Shown in pieces: positions 17,794 through 26,144 of a stretch of 64,000 nucleotides of DNA. The translations under genes and the position numbers were made by a program. The notes under the pieces were generated by a model, which worked only from the letters and a program-made list of their open reading frames with translations, was not told the origin of the DNA and ran no database searches. How positions within the stretch are numbered: position 1 is the first letter of the stretch; each line of letters begins with the position of its first letter. This DNA is from Rhodoferax sp. (GTDB lineage Bacteria > Pseudomonadota > Gammaproteobacteria > Burkholderiales > Burkholderiaceae_C). The stretch is taken from assembly GCA_003133245.1 (NCBI GenBank), contig PKWM01000021.1:89186-153185 (forward strand), in the 5' to 3' direction.

Positions 17794-18671
17794 AGAGCAG
17801 GATTGTAGAGACGAGACCAATATTCAACCCAAGCCACCAGTGCCTGCGTCACACTGCCACGCAAGACCGGCAGCCCCAACACCTGAGCAGCGCTATTGAG
17901 CACGGCTAGCGGGTCGCCGCTACCCAGCGGTTGCGCCCCATTTTGTTTGGACAGCTTTTCACCGTTGGCGCCCAGCACCAGCGGTGTGTGCAGGTAGCGC
18001 GGTGTCGGCAAACCAAGGGCGTGTTGCAACACGATTTGCCGTGCCGTGTTGTCGAGCAGATCCTCGCCGCGCACCACGTTCGTGATACCCTGCGCGGCGT
18101 CATCGACGACCACGGCGAGTTGGTAGGTGAAGGAGCCATCAAAGCGTTTGAGCACAAAGTCGCCAACCTCGGCTTGCACGTCTTGCTGTTGTGGCCCGCA
18201 GCGGCGGTCGCTCCATTTGATCACGTCTTGGCTCTGGATTTGCAGTCGCCACGAACGCGGTGCCCGACCGGCCAGACTCAGGCGGCAAGTGCCGGGGTAA
18301 ACCAACTCGGCGTGGCGGCTCCGGCCTTGCCCCAGGCGACTCAGCGTGGCTTCAACGTCTTGGCGCGAACAGGCGCAGGGGTAGGCCAGCCCTTGGCTCA
18401 GTAGCTGCTCTAAGGCCTGCTGGTAGCGTTCGCTGCGCGCGGATTGCCACACGGGTACCTGGTCGCTGTACAAACCGCAGGCAGCAAGTTGCTGCAAGAT
18501 GATCTGATCCATCCCGGCTGGGCAGCGTGGCTTGTCTATGTCTTCGATGCGTACCAGCCATTGGCCGACGTGGGCGCGAGCGTCGAGCCAGCTTGCCAGT
18601 GCCGCCACCAGCGAGCCCGCATGCAGTGGCCCGGTAGGAGACGGGGCGAAGCGGCCGATGTAGTTCGGCAT
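17790..18671 (-). CDS. gluQ: Glutamyl-Q tRNA(Asp) synthetase
   Basis: This 293-residue protein is a truncated glutamyl-tRNA synthetase paralogue that attaches glutamate to queuosine at position 34 of tRNA(Asp). The HIGH-type motif is [18 protein letters not shown] near the start, and the KMSKS-type motif appears as [10 protein letters not shown] zinc-binding set is visible (CACSRQDVE and the later YPGTC). The length, lacking an anticodon-binding domain, separates it from GltX. It heads the overlapping gluQ-trmB-rluA-like set on the minus strand. A palindromic element lies just upstream. Confidence 0.93.
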   Translation of the reverse strand: MPNYIGRFAPSPTGPLHAGSLVAALASWLDARAHVGQWLVRIEDIDKPRCPAGMDQIILQQLAACGLYSDQVPVWQSARSERYQQALEQLLSQGLAYPCACSRQDVEATLSRLGQGRSRHAELVYPGTCRLSLAGRAPRSWRLQIQSQDVIKWSDRRCGPQQQDVQAEVGDFVLKRFDGSFTYQLAVVVDDAAQGITNVVRGEDLLDNTARQIVLQHALGLPTPRYLHTPLVLGANGEKLSKQNGAQPLGSGDPLAVLNSAAQVLGLPVLRGSVTQALVAWVEYWSRLYNPAL

Positions 18672-18715
18672 GGGCGTTTGCCGGGATTTGGTCAGTTCAG
18701 CGCGAGTGGCCTCTC

Positions 18716-18819
18716 ATTCCGTTTCCAGTTCAATGCGAGATTAGGCGCACCGACGCAGACAGCACTTCAGGTGCGGCCAGGAGGTGTAACGACATATCGC
18801 TTTGAAATGGAAATGGAAT
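18716..18819. repeat. Inverted-repeat element (copy 2), ends ATTCCNTTTCCA
   Basis: A 104-base element with an 18-base inverted repeat (two mismatches): ATTCCGTTTCCAGTTCAA at 18716-18733 and its complement at 18802-18819. An inner perfect stem CGCACC/GGTGCG is present. The outer repeat matches copy 1 at 11933-12063 while the interior differs. The right end coincides with the last base of the stop codon of the FAD-oxidoreductase gene. Confidence 0.6.
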
Positions 18820-19892
18820 CAGATCACTGCCAAGGCGAGTTCCAACCCCGAGATGAAGGCATTTTCAATCCGGTGACCCAGGCACCAGTCGCCGCAAACG
18901 CCAATACCGCTGCTGGCATCCCATAGGTGTGATTGACCCAAAACCTCAGTGGTTTTGGCGTAAAGCCAGCGCTTGGTATCGACAAAGGTCGGTTCGGCGC
19001 GAATGCCGGTGACTTCGGCAAAAGCCTTCTGTAGCTTGGCCTGGACGCGGGCTGGATCGTCCTGCAGATGCTCTTGCGACCATGCCGCACTGGCTTGCAC
19101 GGTCCAGCGTTCAATCGTGCCGCGCCCCGGTTTGCTCGATTCGCGGGCCAGCCACGCAATGCGGTGGTGCGTGCTGCGAGCGGCATTCCACTGCGGCCCC
19201 AGGGAAGACAGATCGGGTTGCATCGCCTGCGGAAACGCCAGCATCAGCGTCCAGCAAGGAGCGGCGTCGACCCTGTCAATTTGCTGCCCCAGCGGGTCGG
19301 CTTGGGGCGAGGTCTCCAGTAGCAAGCGCGCTGGTTCCGCCGGAATTGCCAGCAGCACGGCGTCGAACCCTGAAAACACATGGTTTGCTTCACCCGGGCC
19401 ATGGGTTCGGAGTTGCCATTGATGCAGGTTGAGGGTGTCGCGGTCAAGGTGGCTGACGCGGGTCTCCAACTCAACATTGTGTTGCGACATCAACGGCAAT
19501 GCCCAGCGACTTACCAGCGCATTCATGCCGGGCGTGGGCACCCAATGCGTTTGGCCCGCTGGCAAACCGGCGGCGGCGACCCGCCCCTGCTCGTCGAGCA
19601 CGCGCACGGTGTTGGCGCTCCAGGGTTTGCAAAGGCCGGGTACCGTTTGCAATGCGCGCTCAAAGCGCGGGTCACGCACGGTGAAATACTGCGCGCCGGT
19701 GTCAAACGCGCCAAACGGACTGATGCGCGTGGCCATGCGTCCGCCGATGGCCTGGTTTTTTTCGAATACTGTCACCTGATGGCCAGCTTGTGCCAGAGTT
19801 CGCGCACATGTCACGCCTGCCATGCCAGCACCGATGACTGCAATCTTTTTGACTTTGGATTTGACGTCGGGTTTGGATTTCGAAGATTTCAT
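18819..19892 (-). CDS. FAD-dependent amine-oxidase-like (renalase-type) oxidoreductase
   Basis: This 357-residue flavoprotein has the FAD-binding motif VIGAGMAGVTCARTLAQAGH after a lysine-rich N-terminus, followed by VFEKNQAIGGRMATR and GAQYFTVRDPRF, typical of bacterial renalase-like proteins. The C-terminus has the second FAD contact (GIGVCGDWCLGHRIENAFIS). The substrate is unknown; some relatives oxidise isomeric forms of NAD(P)H. The ATG at 19892 has GGAG upstream; an ATG 36 bases earlier lies in a weaker context. It appears to be a single-gene unit. Confidence 0.85.
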   Translation of the reverse strand: MKSSKSKPDVKSKVKKIAVIGAGMAGVTCARTLAQAGHQVTVFEKNQAIGGRMATRISPFGAFDTGAQYFTVRDPRFERALQTVPGLCKPWSANTVRVLDEQGRVAAAGLPAGQTHWVPTPGMNALVSRWALPLMSQHNVELETRVSHLDRDTLNLHQWQLRTHGPGEANHVFSGFDAVLLAIPAEPARLLLETSPQADPLGQQIDRVDAAPCWTLMLAFPQAMQPDLSSLGPQWNAARSTHHRIAWLARESSKPGRGTIERWTVQASAAWSQEHLQDDPARVQAKLQKAFAEVTGIRAEPTFVDTKRWLYAKTTEVLGQSHLWDASSGIGVCGDWCLGHRIENAFISGLELALAVI

Positions 19893-19968
19893 AAACGTTG
19901 TCTCCAGGGGTTGTTGCACACCTTGCACTTTACACGCCTCGGGCCTGTCAAGAAATAAGGTTTAAAAG

Positions 19969-20916
19969 TTATTGGTGAACAGGCCCTAAATGGCGTTCGA
20001 GCAGAGCGGCTCGGGTCGTCGGGCTTTCAAGCTGCGCCAGCCACCACTGCAGGGCGCGACCTTGCTCCAGCGCATTGACACTGCGCCAGGCGAAGTTGAC
20101 GCGCACAACGCGTTGCGGTTGATCCATTTGTTTGACCACCAGGCGACCGGTTTCAATGAAAGCGCGGGCCATGCATTCGGGCACAAAGCCGCAGCCCAGG
20201 CCGCGCAACTGGGCATCGAGCTTGTCCTGCATGGTAGCGACGGTAAATACATCTTGTCCGCCCAGCAAACCCAGTGTCATGCCGTTGCCCCGGCTGATGG
20301 TATCGGCCACCGCGACCGCCCGGTGGTGCCGCACCGCATCATCTCTGAGCGGCTCGGGCGCACTTGCCAGCGGGTGATGCGGTGCCACGGCATACACAAA
20401 GCTGACATCACCCAGCGGTTTGCTTTGAATGCCAGCCTGGTTGCCTGCATCGGCCACACCCAGGGCCAGATCGGCCTGGCCCGAGGTCAACGCTTCGAGC
20501 GTGCCAGAGAGGGTTTCATCGCGCAGCTTGATGCGGGTTGGCGGGTTCAGTGCGAAAAAACTTTCGCATAGCTCCAGCACCGTCGTTTTGGAGATGATGC
20601 CGTCCACGGCGATGGTCAGTTGCGGCTCCCAGCCGGTGGCGACGCGCTTGACACGGTTGGCCACGGCGTCAATTTCTTCCAATAACCGTGCTCCCTCGCG
20701 CAGTAACTCGGCACCGGCTTCGGTCAGCCGCGCCTGACGTGAACTGCGATCAAACAGCAAGACATCAAGCGCATCTTCGATCTGGCGCACACGATAGGTC
20801 AGGGCGCTCGGCACCAGGTCGAGCGCGCGGGCTGCTGCGGCAAAGCTGCCTGTGGCGGCGACGGCTTGCAGCATGGCGAGGGCATCCGGGGTCAAAACAT
20901 TGCGGGCACTTGGCAC
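19969..20916 (-). CDS. LysR-family transcriptional regulator
   Basis: This 315-residue LysR-type regulator has a winged-helix N-terminus (LAMLQAVAATGSFAAAARAL and SALTYRVRQIEDALDVLLF) and a periplasmic-binding-protein-like effector domain. The GTG at 20916 has GGAG six bases upstream and gives the normal family length; the open frame continues upstream through a palindromic repeat, which is not protein-coding. It is divergent from the pirin gene and the WrbA-like flavoprotein gene, which are therefore its likely targets. This arrangement, a LysR regulator facing pirin and a quinone reductase, suggests a response to quinones or electrophiles; that is inference. Confidence 0.9.
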   Translation of the reverse strand: MPSARNVLTPDALAMLQAVAATGSFAAAARALDLVPSALTYRVRQIEDALDVLLFDRSSRQARLTEAGAELLREGARLLEEIDAVANRVKRVATGWEPQLTIAVDGIISKTTVLELCESFFALNPPTRIKLRDETLSGTLEALTSGQADLALGVADAGNQAGIQSKPLGDVSFVYAVAPHHPLASAPEPLRDDAVRHHRAVAVADTISRGNGMTLGLLGGQDVFTVATMQDKLDAQLRGLGCGFVPECMARAFIETGRLVVKQMDQPQRVVRVNFAWRSVNALEQGRALQWWLAQLESPTTRAALLERHLGPVHQ

Positions 20917-21016
20917 TTGATTCTCCGGTTGATTCAAATAATTTGAATGATGCCAGCAAATCCCTTGCACCGCTAGTGTGCGAAGCCAGACTAAAGTTGG
21001 GACAAGAGGTTTGATC

Positions 21017-21093
21017 GTCATTGCGAGGAGCAAAGCGACGCGGCAATCCAAGCAGTCCGGATTCATGGATTGCCGCGCTACGCTCGCAATGAC
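21017..21093. repeat. Palindromic intergenic repeat, copy 1 (GTCATTGCGAG type)
   Basis: GTCATTGCGAG at the left end and its complement CTCGCAATGAC at the right frame a 77-base palindrome with the inner pair CGGCAATCCA / TGGATTGCCG. This is the widespread dispersed intergenic repeat of many proteobacteria. It lies in the LysR-pirin divergent region. Confidence 0.8.
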
Positions 21094-21141
21094 GCAAACA
21101 TGAACCTGTAGAAGTGTCCAAATTATTTGTGGAGCATTGTC

Positions 21142-21843
21142 ATGTTGAAAGTTCGTCAATCCAAAGAACGCGGTTATGCCGACCATGGTTGGCTCAAGTC
21201 GTTCCACAGTTTTTCATTTGCCGGCTATTACGACCCAAAATACATGGGCTGGGGCAATCTGCGCGTCATCAATGAAGACTGGATCGCCGCAGGCAAGGGC
21301 TTTGGCACGCATGCTCATCGTGACATGGAGATCATCACCTACGTGCTCAGTGGTTCTTTGGCGCACCAGGACAGCATGGGCAATGTCAAGGCGATCCCGC
21401 CGGGCGATGTGCAGCGCATGAGCGCCGGCACTGGCGTGCAGCACAGCGAGTTCAATCATGCGCCCAATGAAACCACCCATTTGTTGCAAATCTGGATCGA
21501 ACCCAACGTCATCGGCATCGCGCCGAGTTACGAGCAAAAGACCTTTAGCGATGCTGAAAAACGCGGTGTGCTGCGCCTGGTTGCATCCAACGATGGCGCG
21601 CAAGGATCCGTCACGATCCATGCGGATGCCGCGCTCTATGCGGGCCTGTTTGATGGCAGCGAGGCCGCTGTGCTGGCGCTGGAGCCGACGCGCAAAGCGT
21701 ATGTTCATCTGGTGCGTGGTGAACTCAATGTCAACGGCGAGCCGCTCAAGGCCGGTGACGCTGTGCTGCTGGAGGGCGAGAGCGATATCCGCCTGAGCGC
21801 TGGCAAAGATGCCGAAGTGCTGGTGTTTGACCTCAGTGCTTGA
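21142..21843 (+). CDS. Pirin-family protein (YhhW-like bicupin)
   Basis: This 233-residue protein belongs to the pirin family; the E. coli relative YhhW has quercetin 2,3-dioxygenase activity in vitro, but in vivo roles vary. The N-terminal cupin holds the metal-binding residues: THAHRDMEIITYVLSG, then MSAGTGVQHSEFNH. Start is ATG 21142 after GGAG at 21131-21134; a TTG 15 bases earlier is less likely. It is divergent from a LysR regulator, precedes a WrbA-like flavoprotein, and is flanked on both sides by copies of the same palindromic repeat. Confidence 0.9.
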   Translation: MLKVRQSKERGYADHGWLKSFHSFSFAGYYDPKYMGWGNLRVINEDWIAAGKGFGTHAHRDMEIITYVLSGSLAHQDSMGNVKAIPPGDVQRMSAGTGVQHSEFNHAPNETTHLLQIWIEPNVIGIAPSYEQKTFSDAEKRGVLRLVASNDGAQGSVTIHADAALYAGLFDGSEAAVLALEPTRKAYVHLVRGELNVNGEPLKAGDAVLLEGESDIRLSAGKDAEVLVFDLSA

Positions 21844-21883
21844 TGCCAGTTGGTGCAATTGAAAGTGTTGAACCTTCCCCGGT

Positions 21884-21946
21884 GTCATTGCGAGCGCAGC
21901 GCGGCAATCCAGGGGCCATGGATTGCCGCGCTGCGCTCGCAATGAC
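21884..21946. repeat. Palindromic intergenic repeat, copy 2 (GTCATTGCGAG type)
   Basis: A 63-base palindrome with the same ends as the copy at 21017-21093 (GTCATTGCGAGCGCAGCGCG and complement), folding as one long stem with a short loop. It lies between the pirin and flavoprotein genes and could attenuate or stabilise a joint transcript. Confidence 0.8.
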
Positions 21947-21984
21947 GGATGCATAGTTTTTTTATCAACGTAAGGAGTTTTCAA

Positions 21985-22539
21985 ATGACAAAAGTAGCAG
22001 TTGTTTTTCATTCGGGTTATGGGCATACCCTGCGCATGGCGCAATCGGTAGCGCAGGGCGCTGGTGGCGAGTTGGTGGCGATTGATGCCGACGGCAATGT
22101 CAGCGATGCTGGCTGGGCCACGCTGGGCGCTGCCGACGCCATCATCATGGGCTCGCCCACCTACATGGGCAGCGTGAGCTGGCAGTTCAAGAAATTCGCT
22201 GACGCCAGCAGCAAGCCCTGGTACAGCCAGGACTGGAAAGACAAGATTTTTGGGGGTTTCACCAACAGTGCCAATGTCAACGGTGACAAGCACTCCACCT
22301 TGCATTACTTCATGACACTGGCCATGCAGCACGGCGGCATCTGGGTTGGCACCGGTTTGAACTACAACAACACCAAAGCGTCACAGCGCGCTGATGTGAA
22401 TTATCTGGCTTCTTCAGCCGGCCCGATGGCGCAGACAGCGGGCGATGCCAGTGCCGAAGAAATGAACCCGGGCGACCTGGAAACCGCTCGTCTGTTTGGC
22501 CAACGCATCGCCGAAGTGGCGACCAGGTTACGGGCTTGA
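21985..22539 (+). CDS. WrbA-like flavodoxin-fold NAD(P)H:quinone reductase
   Basis: This 184-residue flavodoxin-fold protein has the FMN phosphate loop near the N-terminus (VFHSGYGHTLRMAQSV), the SPTYMGSVSWQFKKF block and GGFTNSANVNGDKHSTL around the isoalloxazine. It likely reduces quinones using NAD(P)H, protecting against semiquinones. The start at 21985 follows TAAGGAG. It lies downstream of the pirin gene and may be under the same LysR regulator, although the palindromic repeat between them may separate transcripts. Confidence 0.88.
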   Translation: MTKVAVVFHSGYGHTLRMAQSVAQGAGGELVAIDADGNVSDAGWATLGAADAIIMGSPTYMGSVSWQFKKFADASSKPWYSQDWKDKIFGGFTNSANVNGDKHSTLHYFMTLAMQHGGIWVGTGLNYNNTKASQRADVNYLASSAGPMAQTAGDASAEEMNPGDLETARLFGQRIAEVATRLRA

Positions 22540-22589
22540 TTAATCGCGGGCGGATCATTCAAGGAAGAGGAAAACTACAATGCCCCTCT

Positions 22590-25500
22590 ATGTTTGTCCA
22601 CCTGCGTTTGCACACTGAATTTTCCGTCGTTGACTCGACCTGCCGTATTGATGATGTCGTTCGCTGCGCTGCCGCTGACGGTCAGGGCGCGTTGGCGATT
22701 ACGGACCTGAGCAATCTGTTTGGGGCCGTCAAGTTTTACAAGGCGGCACGCAAAAAAGGCGTTAAACCACTGCTGGGTGCTGAAGTTTGGCTTGAAGGCG
22801 CGGGAGCCGACGAAACCAAGCTCTCGCGCTTGCTGCTGCTAGTGCACAGCCAGCAGGGTTACCTCAATTTGTCGGAGCTGCTGGCGCGAGCCTGGACGCA
22901 GCAAAGCGGCAAGCCGCAGGCCTGCGTCAAGTGGGCCTGGCTGGCAGAGCGCGGCGCCGGGCTGATCGCGCTCTCAGGGGCTCAGGCCGGGCCGGTCGGG
23001 CAAGCGTTGCTGCAGGGCGACCAGGCGCGTGCGCTCGATACCGCCTTGCAATTGGCGGGGCTGTTCCCGCACCGGTTCTATCTTGAATTGCAACGCGCTG
23101 GCCGACCGGATGACGAGGCCCATGTGGCGGCCTGCGTGCAGTTGGCCGCGCGCACCGGCCTGCCGGTGGTAGCAACGCAGCCGGTGCAGTTTATGGAAGT
23201 GGATGATTTTGAAGCACATGAGGCGCGGGTGTGCATCGCCGAGGGAGAAATTCTGGCCAATCCGCAGCGCCTGCGCCGATTCACGCGCGAGCAGTATTTC
23301 AAGTCTGGCGCGCAAATGCAAGCGCTGTTTGCCGACCTGCCTTCGGCCCTGGCGAATACGCTTGAAATTGCCAAGCGCTGCAATTTGACGCTGATATTGG
23401 ATAAGCCCCAGTTGCCTGATTTCCCTACGCCCGAGGTCAACGGCGAGCGCATGAGCGCAGATGATTATTTCCGCCATGTCTCTCATGAAGGGCTCAAGGA
23501 GCGCATGGCGCATCTTTACCCGGACCCGACGCAGCGTGAACAAGAGCTGCCGCGTTACCTGGAGCGGCTCGAATTCGAGCTTGGGACGATTCAAAAAATG
23601 GGCTTTCCGGGCTATTTTTTAATCGTCGGAGACTTCATCAACTGGGCCAAGAATAATGGCTGCCCGGTCGGTCCGGGCCGGGGTTCGGGAGCCGGTTCGC
23701 TGGTCGCGTATGCGCTCAAAATCACCGATCTTGATCCGTTGCGCTACAACCTGTTGTTTGAGCGCTTCTTGAATCCGGAGCGGGTTTCAATGCCCGACTT
23801 TGACATCGACTTTTGTCAGACCAACCGCAACCTGGTGATTGACTATGTGAAAGGCAAATACGGCAAGGACGCGGTCAGCCAGATTGTGACCTTCGGTACC
23901 ATGGCTGCGCGTGCGGTCGTGCGCGACGTGGGTCGCGTGCTCGACATGAGTTACACCTTTTGTGATGGCATCAGCAAGCTCATTCCGAACAAGCCCGGTG
24001 TCAGTGTCAGTTTGCAGTTGCCCCCGCGCGAACGCAAAACCGACGATAAAACCGTTTATGCCGTTGAGGCCGAACCGCTGCTGGCCGAGCGCGAGCGCAA
24101 AGAGGAAGACGTCAGGACGCTGCTGGAATTGGCGCGCAAGTTAGAGGGCTTGACGCGCAATGTGGGCATGCATGCGGGTGGTGTTTTGATTGCGCCGGGC
24201 AAGCTGACCGACTTTTGTCCGCTCTATCAACAACCCGGCAGCGACTCGGCAGTGAGCCAGTTTGACAAATACGATGTGGAAGCCATTGGCTTGGTGAAGT
24301 TTGACTTTTTGGGCCTGGCCACACTCACTATTCTGGAGATGGCGCGCGAACTTATTGCCAGGCGCCATGTGGGCCAGGAGAACTTCGCCTTTGAGAATCT
24401 GCCGCTCGATGATGCGCTGGTGTACAAATTGTTTTCGGATGGCAAGACCGAGGCCGTCTTCCAGTTCGAGTCGCGCGGTATGCAGGGCCTGCTCAAAGAC
24501 GCCAAGCCAACCCGGCTGGAAGATTTGATAGCGATGAATGCGCTGTACCGGCCTGGCCCGATGGATTTGATTCCGACCTACTTGGCACGTAAGGCCGGAC
24601 GCGAGGAAGTGGTGTTTCCCGACCCGCGCGCGCAAGCCATCCTGTCCGAGACCTATGGCGTCATGATCTACCAGGAGCAGGTGATGCAGATGGCGCAGAT
24701 TCTGGGCGGCTACTCGCTGGGTGGCGCCGACTTGCTGCGTCGCGCCATGGGCAAGAAGGATGCGGATGAGATGGCCCGGCACCGGCAGATATTCCGTGAC
24801 GGCGCGGCGCGCATGGGCATTGCCGCTGAAAAAGCCAACGCCGTGTTTGATGACATGGAGAAATTTGCGGGCTACGGTTTCAACAAGTCCCATTCGGCGG
24901 CTTATGCGCTGTTGGCCTACCACACGGCCTGGCTCAAGGTGCATCACGCCGCCGAATTCTTTTGCGCCAACATGACGGTGGAAATGGGCGACACTGACAA
25001 GCTCAAAGTCTTGTTTGAGGACGCACTCAAGATGGGCTTGACCTTTGAGTTGCCCGACGTGAACCGGGGCGTGAGCCGATTTGAGCCCGTCTCCGACAGC
25101 GAGATTCGCTATGGCTTGAGCGCCCTCAAAGGCACCGGTCAGCAAGCCATTGAAGCGCTGGTGGCAGCGCGCGAGGGTCGTGGCGCCGGGCCGTCGGGCG
25201 CTGTGGCGGGTCCGTTCAAGAGCCTGTTTGATTTTTGTTTGCGGGTGGACCGCAGCCGCATCAACAAGCGTAGCGTCGAAGCCTTGATCAAGGCCGGTGG
25301 TTTTGATTCGATTGCGCTCAATCGTGCCAGCTTGTTGGCCTCTGTCGATCTGGCGTTTGAGTTTGGCGCGGCGGCGCTGGCCAATGCCAACCAGGGTGGC
25401 TTGTTTGACGGCGGCGATGACGCCCTGGGCTCCAGCACGCAGGAGCCCGAACTGGTGTCAGCGCTGCCGTGGGGCGTGAAAGAGCGGCTCACACTGGAGA

Positions 25501-26144
25501 AAACTGCCGTAGGTTTCTACTTGTCAGGTCACTTGTTTGATGAGGTGGCGCTAGAAGTGCGCCGCTTTGCCAAACGCCAGATTGACGACTTGATCGACAC
25601 GCGTGAGCCGCAATTGCTGGCGGGCATTGTCAGCGACTTTCGCATCATCAATGGTCAGCGCGGCAAGCTGGCCTTGTTCAAGCTGGACGATAAATCGGGC
25701 ATGATTGAAGCGCGTGTCGATGAGGCGCTGCTGAATTTCAACAAAAATTTACTCAAAGATGATGAACTGGTGATTGTCATGGGGCAGCAAAAGCCGGATC
25801 GTTTCTCGGGCGGTATGCAGTTGACGGTGACACAGATATGGGACCTGAATCAAGCGCGTTGCCGTTTTGGCAAATTCTTGCGCGTGGAGATCGATAGAGA
25901 GAGAGACAAAGTGCCCGATGTGGTGCGCATGGTCACGGAGTTTGCACCGCTGCGTGAAGTCACCGAGCAGGGCGAATTACTGCGCGGTTTGGGCGTGAGA
26001 ATGGCACTGTCATGCCCGGGTGAGGGCGGCACCGTTGCGGCCGAACTGCAACTTGGCGACGCGGTCAAATTTTTCCCCAGCAATTCGGCACTCGCGGCCT
26101 GGCGAGCGCAGGCCAGGGAGGGCCGGGCAGAGATTGTTTATTAG
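22590..26144 (+). CDS. dnaE: DNA polymerase III alpha subunit
   Basis: The 1184-residue catalytic subunit of the replicative polymerase. The PHP domain starts at once (VHLRLHTEFSVVDSTCR); the polymerase palm shows GPGRGSGAGSLVAYALKIT and the catalytic aspartates in MPDFDIDFCQTNR; the thumb/fingers include GYGFNKSHSAAYALLAYHT; a C-terminal OB fold follows. Start chosen is ATG 22590, giving the usual N-terminus. The only good Shine-Dalgarno (AAGGAAGAGG, 22561-22570) is better spaced for an out-of-frame ATG at 22580 that opens a 12-codon frame. The gene converges on tolA with a 4-base overlap of stop codons. Confidence 0.97.
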   Translation: MFVHLRLHTEFSVVDSTCRIDDVVRCAAADGQGALAITDLSNLFGAVKFYKAARKKGVKPLLGAEVWLEGAGADETKLSRLLLLVHSQQGYLNLSELLARAWTQQSGKPQACVKWAWLAERGAGLIALSGAQAGPVGQALLQGDQARALDTALQLAGLFPHRFYLELQRAGRPDDEAHVAACVQLAARTGLPVVATQPVQFMEVDDFEAHEARVCIAEGEILANPQRLRRFTREQYFKSGAQMQALFADLPSALANTLEIAKRCNLTLILDKPQLPDFPTPEVNGERMSADDYFRHVSHEGLKERMAHLYPDPTQREQELPRYLERLEFELGTIQKMGFPGYFLIVGDFINWAKNNGCPVGPGRGSGAGSLVAYALKITDLDPLRYNLLFERFLNPERVSMPDFDIDFCQTNRNLVIDYVKGKYGKDAVSQIVTFGTMAARAVVRDVGRVLDMSYTFCDGISKLIPNKPGVSVSLQLPPRERKTDDKTVYAVEAEPLLAERERKEEDVRTLLELARKLEGLTRNVGMHAGGVLIAPGKLTDFCPLYQQPGSDSAVSQFDKYDVEAIGLVKFDFLGLATLTILEMARELIARRHVGQENFAFENLPLDDALVYKLFSDGKTEAVFQFESRGMQGLLKDAKPTRLEDLIAMNALYRPGPMDLIPTYLARKAGREEVVFPDPRAQAILSETYGVMIYQEQVMQMAQILGGYSLGGADLLRRAMGKKDADEMARHRQIFRDGAARMGIAAEKANAVFDDMEKFAGYGFNKSHSAAYALLAYHTAWLKVHHAAEFFCANMTVEMGDTDKLKVLFEDALKMGLTFELPDVNRGVSRFEPVSDSEIRYGLSALKGTGQQAIEALVAAREGRGAGPSGAVAGPFKSLFDFCLRVDRSRINKRSVEALIKAGGFDSIALNRASLLASVDLAFEFGAAALANANQGGLFDGGDDALGSSTQEPELVSALPWGVKERLTLEKTAVGFYLSGHLFDEVALEVRRFAKRQIDDLIDTREPQLLAGIVSDFRIINGQRGKLALFKLDDKSGMIEARVDEALLNFNKNLLKDDELVIVMGQQKPDRFSGGMQLTVTQIWDLNQARCRFGKFLRVEIDRERDKVPDVVRMVTEFAPLREVTEQGELLRGLGVRMALSCPGEGGTVAAELQLGDAVKFFPSNSALAAWRAQAREGRAEIVY

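Noticed and set aside
20917..21207. N-terminal extension of the LysR gene
   Set aside because: The extra frame runs through a palindromic repeat; the GTG at 20916 with GGAG upstream gives normal LysR length.
21214..22332. 372-codon minus-strand frame
   Set aside because: It spans the pirin gene, a palindromic repeat and the WrbA-like gene on the other strand, so it is not a gene.
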